From contig JAPPIK010000020.1 of assembly GCA_028820655.1 (NCBI GenBank), forward strand, positions 34,266 through 98,265: a stretch of 64,000 bases of DNA, written 5' to 3'. Origin of the DNA: Candidatus Poribacteria bacterium. GTDB taxonomy: Bacteria > Poribacteria > WGA-4E > JAJDTR01. This document shows positions 1-9,460 of the stretch, one piece after another. A program made the position numbers and the translations under genes. The notes below the pieces were generated by a model. It was not told the DNA's origin and did no database searches. It was given only the letters and a program-made list of their open reading frames with translations. Numbering within the stretch: the first letter of the stretch is position 1; the number at the start of each line of letters is the position of its first letter.

Positions 1-155
1 AGCCGAGAGCCGTCGGGCGAATACCGCATCTCGGTGATCTTCCCGCTTCCAAGGCGCAACCTAGCGCCGTCAGGCAGTCCCGATTGAGGGAATATTTCGG
101 CGGCGCTTGGAAAGGAGAACGCAAAAAGTGACAGTAGGGTCAACACAGACTTCAT
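1..155 (-). CDS. WD40 propeller protein, N-terminal part only (runs off the left edge)
   Basis: The reverse strand from an ATG at 155 encodes 51 residues with a hydrophobic signal peptide (MKSVLTLLSLFAFSF) and then the start of a first WD40 blade (ITEMRYSPDGSRL). The sequence closely matches the first 50 residues of the complete WD40 protein at 883-2787, so the two are neighbouring paralogues. A GGGAGG Shine-Dalgarno sits just upstream of the start. The rest of the gene lies outside the window. Expected location is periplasmic or outside the cell. No catalytic function can be assigned. Confidence 0.8.
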   Translation of the reverse strand, partial: MKSVLTLLSLFAFSFPSAAEIFPQSGLPDGARLRLGSGKITEMRYSPDGSR

Positions 156-882
156 AACAATTCCTCCCGAATTATAAGGATAACGGCAATTCGTCGATTC
201 GCCGAGTCGTACGCTGGATTTACTTTCGTCCTCCCGAGTCAGTCGGATGATCACTCATTATCCATTCGCTTGATACCACCGTTTCCTGCCGGCTTATGGT
301 CGCGACCGGGAGGTCGCTCCTACAGAAGAGGTTGGGTGGTATTTTAGTGTATCTACGGGAACAGATGGAGTTGGGTTTCGCGGCGCTCTACCCAACCTAC
401 GAATCGGGCGCGGGCCCCGGGATTTCTATGGGACTTCTATGGGAGTTCTATCGCGGTCATTATCCATTCGCTTGATACCACCGTTTCCTGCCGGCTGATG
501 GTCGCGACCGGGAGGTCGCTCCTACAGAAGAGGTTGGGTGGTATTTTAGTGTATCTACGGGAACAGATGGAGTTGGGTTTCGCGGCGCTCTACCCAACCT
601 ACGAATCGGGCGCGGGTACCCGGGATTTCTATGGGATTTCTATAGCGCTCGCTATTCATTCGCTTGATCCCCCACGTCTGAGGTATGAGCGGCCGGTCGG
701 TTGATGGTCGCGATTCGGAGATCGCTCCTACGGGGGTGGTTGGCTGATATTTGAGTGTAACCTACCGGTTGGGCGCGGGTACCCGGGATTTCTATGGGAT
801 TTCTATGGGAGTTCTATCGCGGTCATTATCCATTCCCTTGATCACTCGCTATTCACTCGCTTGATCCCCTACGAAGGAGGCG
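156..882. repeat. Intergenic region with a 202-bp tandem duplication and interspersed repeats
   Basis: No supported gene. A 202-bp unit at about 255-456 is repeated almost perfectly at 457-658, with a third partial copy near 770-870. Each unit contains the dispersed motifs CTATCGCGGTCATTATCCAT (with GCTTGAT following) and the palindrome GCGACCGGGAGGTCGC, both of which recur across the window. An open frame through the array (498-704) is a by-product of the repeats: it has no ribosome-binding site and translates the repeat motif itself. Confidence 0.8.
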
Positions 883-2787
883 CTAAAGGGGGAAGTCCCA
901 TAACAGTATTGTGCCGTCGCCGCTCCCGCTCACCAGCGTGTTGCCATCAGGGGCGAAAACGAGGCTATTGACCGCCCAACCGTGCCCCTTCAGCGCCCGC
1001 TGATGCGTGCCGGTCGCGGCGTCCCAGAAATCGATACTGCCATTGATGCCCCCGGTGGCGATTTCACCCCCATTCGGGGTGAAGACCACACTCAGGGCAC
1101 CCGTTCCCGGTTGTAGGGTGAGGAGATCCGCACCTGTCACCGTGTCCCAGAGCCGCACGGTATTATCGCCGCTAACACTCGCCAGCACACCTCCGTCCGG
1201 ACTGAATACGACGCTAACGATGTCCAACTCATGCCCTTTCAGTGTATGCAGAGGGGTGCCCTCCGCCGTGTCAAATAGACGAATCGTATAGTCCTCGCTG
1301 CCGCTCGCCAGCAGTTTTCCGTCGGGACTGAATGCTAGACTGGTGCGAATCGGCCGGTAAATGACTTGTGAGAAATCGAAAAGTTCCCAGTTAAACGTGC
1401 GTAGTTTCGCGCCGGTTTGCGCATCCCAGAGCGTGGCGGAACTGACAGCATCGCCGCTCGCGAACATGGAGCCGTCCGCGGTGTACGCGAAGACTACGTC
1501 ATTTCCTGCATCTTTCACTAAGGTGCGCAGTTCGCCGCCCCTGCGCAAATCCCAGAGTCTGATGCTATGGTAATCGTCTCCTCGCACCAGCGTTTGTCCA
1601 TCCGGTCGAAAGACAAAGTTGGGCGACAGGGACATATCGTGCTCGAGCGAGCGCTTGTGTACCCCCGTGGCGGCGTCCCATACGCTTATGGGTTGTCTCG
1701 CGCCCTGGCTCGCCAAGGTGGCGCCGTCGGGGCTGATCGCCGCGAAATTCACCGAGTCAAAATGACCTCCTATGCCCCACAAGCGTTTTCCGGTCATTGA
1801 GTCCCACACTCGGATGGTCGAATCCGCGGTAGCCAGCCGCCCGCCATCGGGGCTAAATGCGATCGCGGCGACGGATTTGAAAGTGAACGAGGCAAGGGTG
1901 TCGCTACGTCCTCCCAGCGTTCGCAGCAGTTCCCCCGTTCCGGCGTCCCATATTCGGGTGGATTCGTCGCTGTGCCCGGACGACAGCGTGGAGCCATTCG
2001 GACTAAAATCCACGCACTGGACGCCAGCCTCCGTACCCTCCAGTCGGCGCAGATGACTTCCGGACACAACATCCCACAGACGAATACTGTCGCGCCAACT
2101 TCCACTTGCCAACATTGATCCATCGGGGCTAAAAGCAACGCAGGTGAGGTACTCTGTATGTCCTTGCAAGGATCGTAGATGTTTTCCCGTCGATATATCC
2201 CACAAGTCAATGTCATGCTTATTTCTATAATTCCAAGCTGCCAGCATTGAGCCATCCGGACTTAGAACCGCTTCTGCGGGCATGTACTCCATACCCTCCT
2301 GCGTACGTGCATCGAAAGAGAGCTGCTCCTCACCCGTCGCGGTGTCCCAAATACGGACGGAGTTCTCATAATCTACACTTGCGAGGGCGGAGCCGTCTCG
2401 GCTGAAAATCACGTCGATGACTCTTGACGTGTGACCTTCCAACGCCCGCAAATGCGCGCCCGTTGAAGCGTTCCGGAGATGAACGGCGTTGTCCGTACTT
2501 CCACTCGCCAATAGGTTTCCATCCGGGCTGTAGGCTAGACATGATATGCCCCCTTCATGTGCGGACAACAAGGCAGGTTCCTTACGGTTCGCCGCGTCGT
2601 AGATCCAGATGCCGATGCCCGTTGCAACGGCGAGCCGAGCGCCGTCGGGCGAGTACTGCATTTCGGTAATATTACCGTTTCCAAGCCGCAGCCTAGCGCC
2701 GTCAGGCAGTCCCGATTGAGGGGATCCTTGGGCGGGGCCAAGTGAGGAGAACGCAGCCAGTGAGAATAGGGTCAGCATAAACTTCAT
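883..2787 (-). CDS. Secreted WD40-repeat protein, 14 blades (two seven-bladed propellers)
   Basis: A 634-residue protein with an N-terminal signal peptide (residues 1-21, MKFMLTLFSLAAFSSLGPAQ). It then has 14 WD40 repeats, each recognisable by a SPDG turn and a terminal WD-type motif (IWIYD, RIWD, LWD, IRLFD, FWD). Fourteen blades fit two stacked seven-bladed beta-propellers. A good AGGAGG ribosome-binding site precedes the ATG at 2787. Such propellers are protein-interaction scaffolds, and no enzymatic motif is visible. The partial paralogue at 1-155 points to a local duplication. The protein is probably exported, but its partner cannot be deduced. Confidence 0.9.
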   Translation of the reverse strand: MKFMLTLFSLAAFSSLGPAQGSPQSGLPDGARLRLGNGNITEMQYSPDGARLAVATGIGIWIYDAANRKEPALLSAHEGGISCLAYSPDGNLLASGSTDNAVHLRNASTGAHLRALEGHTSRVIDVIFSRDGSALASVDYENSVRIWDTATGEEQLSFDARTQEGMEYMPAEAVLSPDGSMLAAWNYRNKHDIDLWDISTGKHLRSLQGHTEYLTCVAFSPDGSMLASGSWRDSIRLWDVVSGSHLRRLEGTEAGVQCVDFSPNGSTLSSGHSDESTRIWDAGTGELLRTLGGRSDTLASFTFKSVAAIAFSPDGGRLATADSTIRVWDSMTGKRLWGIGGHFDSVNFAAISPDGATLASQGARQPISVWDAATGVHKRSLEHDMSLSPNFVFRPDGQTLVRGDDYHSIRLWDLRRGGELRTLVKDAGNDVVFAYTADGSMFASGDAVSSATLWDAQTGAKLRTFNWELFDFSQVIYRPIRTSLAFSPDGKLLASGSEDYTIRLFDTAEGTPLHTLKGHELDIVSVVFSPDGGVLASVSGDNTVRLWDTVTGADLLTLQPGTGALSVVFTPNGGEIATGGINGSIDFWDAATGTHQRALKGHGWAVNSLVFAPDGNTLVSGSGDGTILLWDFPL

Positions 2788-2958
2788 CGCAATACCTCCT
2801 GTATTTTAAGGGTAGCGACAGGTCGTCGATTCGCCCAGTCGTTCGTTGGATGTACTATCGTCCTCGTAATTGCACTCGGTTGGCCCCCCGCCGGAGAGCG
2901 GTTGATCACGTCTTGAACCTTGGATCGATCGTCGGTCGCGGTGTGGGCTGGTGTTGGG

Positions 2959-3315
2959 TCAGGAGCGTGGGCGGGTGAAACGGATAAGCAGACCTATGCC
3001 AACTATGATTGCCAATGCCAAGAGCACTCGATTGCCGGTCTCTCTATCCTTTTTCTCGCGATGTTCGTACACGCTAATCTCCGTCCTGAGATTTGCGATT
3101 TTCACCTCTGCCTCCCGAAGCACCCTCTTAAGTTTGGCATTCTCTTTCACCAATTGCTCCATTGTATTGCCCCGATTTCGTTCGTCCCCCACAATCTTGG
3201 ACAGAGGCCGCTTTTCCGATTCCGCAATCGAATTCCACGTGCACAGGCAGACGACCACACAAAACACAAAAAGGGCCCGCACGTATCGAGACGGGTGCCC
3301 GTTAGTGCGCATCAT
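2959..3315 (-). CDS. Small membrane protein with coiled coil
   Basis: A 118-residue protein. A hydrophobic N-terminal segment (residues about 12-28) looks like a signal peptide or first membrane helix. A charged heptad-rich stretch (residues about 48-90, NTMEQLVKENAKLKRVLREA) predicts a coiled coil. A second membrane helix near the C-terminus (LLALAIIVGIGLLI) is followed by a basic tail. The start at 3315 has GAGAGGA upstream, and a second in-frame ATG follows immediately. The family is not recognised. The layout resembles the other membrane-anchored coiled-coil proteins of this window, though the sequence is different. Confidence 0.6.
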   Translation of the reverse strand: MMRTNGHPSRYVRALFVFCVVVCLCTWNSIAESEKRPLSKIVGDERNRGNTMEQLVKENAKLKRVLREAEVKIANLRTEISVYEHREKKDRETGNRVLLALAIIVGIGLLIRFTRPRS

Positions 3316-5404
3316 GATGATTCCTCTCTTAATGTGGACAGATCGATGTGTTGGCAGCGGTTCCGTCGCCCAAATTTACATGGACACCGCCGGTTCAAGG
3401 CATTGAAACCGGGCGACTCGCCTGCCAAATCGCTTTAATTGAACCCTACAGGGGCAAACAGATGGGGACACCTCTCAACATACGGGAAAACTGTTTTCAA
3501 GTCAACGGTATTCGTGTCTGGTTCTGTCGGAAGACGGGAACGGCTGGAACGGGATAATCGAAGAATTTGTCCGCAGCGTCTCGTGTGGATAGTTGGGGAA
3601 GAAGGGTTCCATTCTGCCACGGGGCGGGAAGGGTGGAAGGTTGGATCGGGGAATGGGGAACCCAATCGAAAAAAGTCGTTGGAAGGGAAGAAGCTAGTGG
3701 CGGCGGGTACTCGTAAGGCTTCATCGGAAAGAACGGAACGGATGGAACGGGAGTAATCTAAAAGTTCCCGTAAGGATTATATATGGATGGGTAAGGAAAA
3801 TGGGTTCCATCCGTTCCAAAACTCCGTAAAATAGGGGATGAAGCTAGTCGTGGCGCGGCTTTGGCGGGTGGAACGTAACGACGGTAGGAAGAAAAGCAGT
3901 GGAGAGTGATGGGTGATGAGTGGAGAGCGGAAGGGGGAAAAAGCAGTGGCCAGTGCCCGGTCGCCAGTGATCAGTGGGGAAGGGAAGAAGACAGGAAGAT
4001 TGGAAGAGAGATGGGAGGAGGGATTGTCTGAATCACGGATTACGGGATCTCTACGGGAATTCCACGGGATTTCTATCGCGGTCGTTATTCACTTCCTTGA
4101 TCGTTCGCTATTCACTCGCTTGCTGGATTACACGGATTGGGAAAGATGGGCGGCGGCGGAGACGTGCAGCGGGCGGGGGAATCGCGACTTGGTGAAGATT
4201 TCCATAGCAGTCATAATCCAGTCGCTTGATCCTACAGAGGCTGGTCAGGTAATTATCGCGCCAAAGGCTGGTGGGCAGAAGATTAGCTATCGCCTTCGCT
4301 ATTCACTCGGTTGATGGATCTCGATCGCACTCACTATCCATTCGCTTGATTCCACCCTACATAATCTAAAGGCGGGGTGGGGCAAGGGGACCCCTATCGC
4401 ACTCGCTGTTCACTCGTTTGATTCCCCTCTACGGTTTCAACGATATCGCGACCGGGAGGTCGCTCCTACCTAAAATAGGCATCTTTCCAAAATGGATCTA
4501 TGTGGTTATAGTAATGTTGGAGATCTGAATATCTACACCGATTGGCAACCAGCCTCGGGGTATCTCAAGTGAACAATCTTTGGTTTTGGCCGGATTATTG
4601 CTGAAAAAAATCTCTTGCGTTGTCACGCCTCGATTTTAACTTGATTACTTAACACTTATGTGGTATACTGGCATAGCGCTCCTTCTGCAGGGTGCATTTC
4701 AAATGATGCCAGGTGTCGCAACTCTATGAAATCAGATTCGAATTTATATCGTCGACCTCCCCGTAGTTTGGCTAAGCGGGAGGAGGCGCGCTGAAGCATA
4801 TTCGCAGCATATCGCAGAATACGGCATGGCGCCCGAAACCCGTCAAACCCGTGTCATCACTGGATTCCAGGCCGATTCTTGCGAATAGTCACCGTCTGCG
4901 ACGACATCCGGCATCGCAGGTAGAGTTGAATCACGCAAACAGGGGGAACAAGCAGCGTAACCGTCAATCATGGAAGATCGATTGCGAATCACGGGAACCA
5001 GAAAATCCGGACAGAAATCGCCTCAATTGATTCACGGAGATACCTGCCTTCGGCCGGCAAAATGAAGGGCAATCGGACGAACAACCTTAACCGAATCGCC
5101 CAAATCAATTAATCGTTCATGCACGCCTGTGGCTACTCAACGCTCGGAAAATACCCCGTAACGACTGTTTATATTTTGGAAACATGTCTAATTACTAATC
5201 GTATGATTGATTGCAAAAAAAGTCGAATCGATCTCTCCTCTACAAGCGTGGAGTTCACGACACTTTCGCTTGACTGAGGCGGAACATAGTGCCATACTTC
5301 TGTCGGATAGAATGAGGTAAGGATACCCGCCGCGCATTTGGCGGCGTGACAGGATTCTTCAGTGGATTCAGATAGTTTCTAAGAAAAAAACAGTGAGGCA
5401 TTGA
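3316..5404. repeat. Long gene-free region with composite interspersed repeats
   Basis: About 2.1 kb without a convincing gene. From 3600 to 4480 it is a mosaic of repeat families met elsewhere. In order these are purine-rich GGAAGATTGGAAG blocks, AGTGGCCAGTG-type blocks (3940-3985), TCTGAATCACGGATTACGGG (4027-4046), several TCTATCGC...TATTCACT...CTTGAT units (4070-4420), and the palindrome GCGACCGGGAGGTCGC (4448). From about 4500 onward the DNA is unique and more AT-rich. It contains a strong promoter (4641-4669) but no open frame before the binding-protein gene near 5405. Open frames at 3439-3756 and 3913-4314 translate repeat motifs and were not accepted. Confidence 0.7.
4641..4669 (+). promoter_or_regulatory. 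Sigma70-type promoter, TTGATT-17-TATACT
   Basis: The -35 box TTGATT (4641-4646), a 17-bp spacer and the -10 box TATACT (4664-4669) match the vegetative consensus well. The spacer begins ACTTAACA, like the promoters at 24277 and 32135. The first possible start codon downstream is at 5405, giving a leader of about 725 nt without an open frame. This is either a very long 5' UTR or a non-coding RNA transcript. Confidence 0.6.
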
Positions 5405-5446
5405 ATGATGTTCAGCAGTCGAATTGCGAGTTTGGTTATTGTATGA

Positions 5447-6610
5447 ATGATTGTGGGATCAGTTCTCCTGTTATCCTCTTGCGACGAGCTTGTGTCCGTA
5501 TTTTCCGGGGGCGACATCGACGCGGAACCTGAAGCAGTGTCTGTGGGCGTGGTTCTGCCGAGGACGGGTTATCTGGGTCCGGGGGAATTTGGACCGGGTG
5601 CGCTTGTCATGGAGGACGCTTTTAACTTGGCGCTGGAGGAGGCCAATTACTCTCAATCGGGCGGCGCAAAATTAAAATTCATCGTTGAGGATGACCGAAG
5701 CACCACCGACGGAGCGGTCTCCGCTTTCAACAAACTGATACACCAGGACAGGGTGCCGGTAATTCTGGGTGTTTGGACCTCGCACGTTGCCCGTACGGTT
5801 TTTCCGATTGCGCAAGAGAACGGTGTTGTGGCATTCAGCCCTGTCACGCTCGCAGCCGGATTGACCGATGTGGGGGACTTTGTATTTCGCGCCGGTCAGC
5901 CTACGGATGTGCTGATTCCCGCGGGGATTAAGGTGACGCACGAGCAACTCGGCTATCAGCGGGCGGCGATGATATCCGATTCCGTCGATGATTTTTCCCG
6001 GAGCAGCGCCGAGGTGATCCGGAACACACTCTCGGATTTCGGCGTCGATATTGTGGGCGCCGAGACGTTCGAAACAGGCGAAACAAGCTTCTCCGATCAA
6101 CTCACTCGCATAAAGGACGCAGATCCCGAGGCGATTTTCTTGTCTGCTCAACAGATTGAGTCGATTCATATCCTAAAAGAGGCGCGCAAACTCGGTATTC
6201 CCGCCGATGTGCCCTTTATCGGCGCAATTCTGTCGGCGGACGACATAGAAAGCGCCGAAGGGGCTGCCGAGGGGGCGATCACGTTTGCGGCGTGGAGAAC
6301 TGACGCAGACACGCCGGGCAACCAAGAGTTTGTCGAGAAATACCGCACGCGATTCGGAAGAGAACCCAGCATTTGGGCTGCGCTATCGTATGCCGCGGTG
6401 CATATCCTTGACGAAGCGATTGACAACGCCGAAACGAAGGACTCGGTAGGGATCCGGGACGCTTTGGCGAATATCAGCAATCTGGATACTATTTTGGGGC
6501 AGTTTTCGTTTAGTGAGGTCGGCGACGGGGCTTACGATCCGACCGTGCTCATCGTGAATGACGGCAAGCTCGAGGTGTTTGGCGAGGGCGGCATGGAGCA
6601 AGCGAAATAA
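5447..6610 (+). CDS. ABC-type substrate-binding lipoprotein (Leu/Ile/Val-binding type), signal peptide broken by in-frame TGA
   Basis: A periplasmic binding protein of the branched-chain amino-acid receptor type (Peripla_BP_6), 387 residues from the ATG at 5447. The motif LSSCDE is a lipobox, and the body aligns throughout with the paralogues at 8002, 9461 and 18813 (shared NKLIH, FPIAQENRVVAF, LGYQRAAI-type blocks). The natural start is probably ATG 5405, which has a GTGAGG ribosome-binding site and adds a basic signal-peptide start (MMFSSRIASLVIV). However, TGA at 5444-5446 interrupts that frame directly before ATG 5447. From 5447 the signal peptide lacks positive charge and has no ribosome-binding site. 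The gene may therefore be recently inactivated, or expressed by reinitiation. No permease or ATPase genes are adjacent. Confidence 0.85.
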   Translation: MIVGSVLLLSSCDELVSVFSGGDIDAEPEAVSVGVVLPRTGYLGPGEFGPGALVMEDAFNLALEEANYSQSGGAKLKFIVEDDRSTTDGAVSAFNKLIHQDRVPVILGVWTSHVARTVFPIAQENGVVAFSPVTLAAGLTDVGDFVFRAGQPTDVLIPAGIKVTHEQLGYQRAAMISDSVDDFSRSSAEVIRNTLSDFGVDIVGAETFETGETSFSDQLTRIKDADPEAIFLSAQQIESIHILKEARKLGIPADVPFIGAILSADDIESAEGAAEGAITFAAWRTDADTPGNQEFVEKYRTRFGREPSIWAALSYAAVHILDEAIDNAETKDSVGIRDALANISNLDTILGQFSFSEVGDGAYDPTVLIVNDGKLEVFGEGGMEQAK

Positions 6611-6783
6611 AGGTCGGCGGACGGGAGATAGAGAACGCCGCCTCGTATCCAGTCAGTTGATGCTACAGAAATGGCTCGATAGGTCGCGGGTTCTCATTCA
6701 AGACCGTGGCGCCGGTAGGGTTTTACCACGATCTGAAGCCTAGATTATGACACCATGACCTTAATTCAAAGGGAGACGATCCG

Positions 6784-7404
6784 ATGATACGCTCCATCGT
6801 TGTTGCCTTGATGATTTGTTGCGCAACATCCGTGACAGCGTCCCAACTTGAGGATGTTGTTTATCTCAAAGATGGTTCCGTCGTGCGCGGAACAATAATT
6901 GACCGGAACCAAGGGCAATCTTTGAGTATACGAACCGCGGACAATCGTGTGTTGACCTATAGCGAACAACAGATTCTCAAGGTGGCCCGCCAATCTACCG
7001 CAATCTCGGAAAAACGGGGAAAAAACCCCGCATCCGCGAGTTGTTTGTCCTGCATGATACCCGGTCTCGGGCAATTTTATAACGGCGAACCGGGGAAAGG
7101 CTGCCTCCAATTTGGTATGGTTTCTGGAGGCTTGACATACGCATTTTTGGTTGGAATGGTGGAGATTTATAATTCCTTCGGCGGAGGTTCGAGCGACTCG
7201 AGTGATGCTGCGTTCTATGGAAGTTTAGGTGTCGCGGCAGTCGGCTGGCTTTGGTCGGTGATCGATGCCGCAGAATCCGCCAAAAGGATTAACGAACGGA
7301 ATGAAAAACAACGGCACGGTCATTTGACGGAGTCTAATGATGTCGGAATAGGCTCTATCATTGGGCGCAATCTATACGGAGCCAAAGTTACGTTGCGTTT
7401 CTGA
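6784..7404 (+). CDS. Exported membrane protein with small beta domain and TM2-like helices
   Basis: A 206-residue protein with a signal peptide (residues 1-20, ending SVTASQ). A short domain follows with the pattern VVYLKDGSVVRGTIID (residues about 24-40), a motif common in secreted bacterial proteins. A hydrophobic C-terminal half begins MIPGLGQFYNGEPGKG (residues about 90-105), typical of TM2/DUF5683-like membrane proteins, with two or three membrane helices. A GGGAG ribosome-binding site precedes the ATG. It follows the binding-protein gene by 173 bp on the same strand. Its function is unknown. Confidence 0.75.
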   Translation: MIRSIVVALMICCATSVTASQLEDVVYLKDGSVVRGTIIDRNQGQSLSIRTADNRVLTYSEQQILKVARQSTAISEKRGKNPASASCLSCMIPGLGQFYNGEPGKGCLQFGMVSGGLTYAFLVGMVEIYNSFGGGSSDSSDAAFYGSLGVAAVGWLWSVIDAAESAKRINERNEKQRHGHLTESNDVGIGSIIGRNLYGAKVTLRF

Positions 7405-7535
7405 GCCGGTATAGGCGCCAAGCTGGATGTAGAGGTCGTATCGAGCGGCATTAATTTATACATGCTGATGGCTGGGGATTCCTCGGCTACACGGAAAATT
7501 CTTGTTAGGTCGAAGCATATGGGAGCAAACCGGAA

Positions 7536-7570
7536 AAGCCGGGTTTCTTTATCAAACTCGGCTTTCTCTG
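7536..7570 (+). terminator. Hairpin terminator after the membrane protein gene
   Basis: AGCCGGGTTT and AAACTCGGCT form a stem around a short CTTTATC loop, followed by a T-rich stretch. It lies about 130 bp after the 6784-7404 gene. The same hairpin type (GGCCGGGTTT...AACTCGGCTTTTTT) occurs at 23574-23607, so it belongs to a dispersed terminator family. Confidence 0.6.
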
Positions 7571-8001
7571 TACAATTTTGGAAGATTGGACGATTGGAGG
7601 GTGGTGACCTAGGGAATAGGTGAGCGGGACCAAGAGGCGGACAGAAGATTGGCGGTGGCGGGGGAGATACAGTGACCAGTGGATCTCTACCGCACTCGCT
7701 AATCACTCGCTTGCTGGCTAGTGGAGAGGCGGACGTGCGGGTTGTCGGGCGTTTGCCGGAGGTACGGAGGAATGGTAGTCTATGAATCTCTAAGGGTGTT
7801 GTATTGCAGGGGATTGGGCGCGGGAATCCAGGATTTCTATGGCGGTCGCTATTCGCTCGCTTGATGGTCGCGATTCGGAGATCGCTCCTACTCCCTTGAT
7901 CCCCTACGCGATGATCGCGATTCGGAAATCGCTCCCACAGATCGGTTGTGTGATACTGCGGTATGTTGACCGCAAGGGAGGCTTCTATCGCACCGTACCA
8001 T
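7571..8001. repeat. Intergenic repeats between convergent genes
   Basis: No gene supported. The region holds purine-rich GGAAGATTGGACG stretches, two CTCGCTAATCACTCGCTTG / GTCGCTATTCGCTCGCTTG units (about 7690 and 7845) and two copies of the palindrome family GCGATTCGGAGATCGC (about 7868 and 7918). It separates the rightward membrane protein gene from the leftward binding-protein genes. Confidence 0.6.
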
Positions 8002-9174
8002 CTAGAACGACTGCAATTCACCGCCGCGCACAACCAAGACGACGGGATCGTATTCGGCGTCGCCGACAGCGTCATATGAGAACGCCCCGAGAACGGTCTC
8101 AAAATCGCTTGTTGCAGCCAAAGCCTGTCGGATCGCATCCGAATCGGTTGACCCTGCTTCAGAAATAGCGTCCACGAGAAGCTGCACCGATGTGTACGCC
8201 AACGCGGTGTACACCGTCGGTTGTTCGCCGTATCTCGAGGCGTAGTTCCGCACAAACGCCTGACTGGCGGGCGTCTCAGCCGTGCTCGTCCACGCCGCGA
8301 ACGTGATTGCTCCCTCCGCGGCGGCGCCTGCCTCCTGCACCTGGCCCAAACCCAACGCCGGTACGATGAAGGGTACATCGTCCGGAATCCCCACCTCGCG
8401 CCCCTGCACGAGTACCGTCGGCTGGTCAAACGTATTTGCGGCGACAAGTACGGCGTCCGGTTCCAAATCCCGTATCCTGGATAGTTGGGGGCGGAGATCC
8501 TCGGCGTGGGAGGTGAAGGTTTCCGTGGTCAAGACCTTCACGTTGAGTTCGGCGAGAATTTCGGAATACACGCCGGCGGCGCTTAGGGAAAACACATCGA
8601 TGTTGTCCGCCAGTATGGCGACTCTCTGATATCCGAGTGTTGCCTGTGTGAGACGTAGACCGGGCGGAATCCGTTTCTCCACGGACAGGTTCACGCGAAA
8701 AACAAAGTCGCCGAGGGCGCTGAGTCCTTGCGCCGCGGATGACGGCGCAATCGCCACGATCCGGTTGTGTTCCGCCACCGGGAAGGCTGCCTCGGTCAGG
8801 GTCGAGGCCGCGGGACCTAGCAGCGCGACCACGCCGTCCTCGTGGATTAGCTTGTTGTAGGCGGCAATCGCTCCCTCGGGGGTGCTCTTGTTGTCCTCCA
8901 AGATGAAACGGATGCGCGGCGGCGCAAGTTGGGCGTTGTTCATCTCGTCGCGCGCCATATAAAAACCGTTGATATACCTGATGATGTTCGGGTCGTCGGG
9001 GCCGTCGACGTAGGCGCCGGACTGCGGCATCACCAAGCCGATGAGGAGCTCATCGGGAAGCGGTGAAGGCGGCTCGCTCTCGGAAAGTATGGAAACCAAT
9101 TCGTCGCAGCCGTATAACCCGAAGATGAGTGCGGCGCCGACGATCAATAGACAGATTTTCCGGATAGGATTCAC
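8002..9174 (-). CDS. ABC-type substrate-binding lipoprotein (branched-chain amino-acid type)
   Basis: A 390-residue lipoprotein. The basic start MNPIRK is followed by a hydrophobic core and the lipobox LYGCD (cysteine about residue 23). A Peripla_BP_6-type fold follows (LLIGLVMPQSGAY near residue 44, then FILEDNKS and NKLIHEDGV). The ligand is probably an amino acid or other small polar molecule and is not readable from the sequence. No permease or ATPase gene is nearby, so it is an orphan receptor. GGAGG lies unusually far (about 13 nt) from the ATG, and the same spacing recurs in the tandem paralogue at 9461. The two proteins are alike over their full length and are clearly a duplication. 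Confidence 0.93.
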   Translation of the reverse strand: MNPIRKICLLIVGAALIFGLYGCDELVSILSESEPPSPLPDELLIGLVMPQSGAYVDGPDDPNIIRYINGFYMARDEMNNAQLAPPRIRFILEDNKSTPEGAIAAYNKLIHEDGVVALLGPAASTLTEAAFPVAEHNRIVAIAPSSAAQGLSALGDFVFRVNLSVEKRIPPGLRLTQATLGYQRVAILADNIDVFSLSAAGVYSEILAELNVKVLTTETFTSHAEDLRPQLSRIRDLEPDAVLVAANTFDQPTVLVQGREVGIPDDVPFIVPALGLGQVQEAGAAAEGAITFAAWTSTAETPASQAFVRNYASRYGEQPTVYTALAYTSVQLLVDAISEAGSTDSDAIRQALAATSDFETVLGAFSYDAVGDAEYDPVVLVVRGGELQSF

Positions 9175-9460
9175 TAGGTTAGACCTCCATGATATATTTC
9201 GGTTCGCAGTGTGTATTTTTCCTTGCGAATATGGACGAACTGCTCGTCCATGAACGCGGGTATTGTATCCGACTCGGCGGCGTAATTCAAGACGGTTGTA
9301 AAACCGTTGGGCACTAATCGCGTTGGACTCGCCATGGGATTTCTATCGCGCTCCTTATCCAGTCGCTTGATGGTCGTGACCTGGAGATCGCTCCTACAGA
9401 TTGGTTGTGTGATACTGCGATAGCTCGAACGCAAGGAAGGTTACTACCGCACCGTACAAT

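Noticed and set aside
3439..4314. ORFs in the 3.4-4.3 kb gap
   Set aside because: They translate purine-rich and CTATCGC repeats and lack family features.
4677..5404. tmRNA or RNase P RNA
   Set aside because: None of their conserved sequence blocks (GAGGAAAGTCC-type, tmRNA ends with CCA) were found.
5405..5446. TGA recoding as Trp or Gly
   Set aside because: Many genes in the window end at TGA (e.g. 35123, 45596, 11676 neighbourhood), so the standard code is used.
7320..8447. 375-residue minus-strand ORF
   Set aside because: It overlaps two real genes and runs through repeat DNA; arginine-rich shadow composition.
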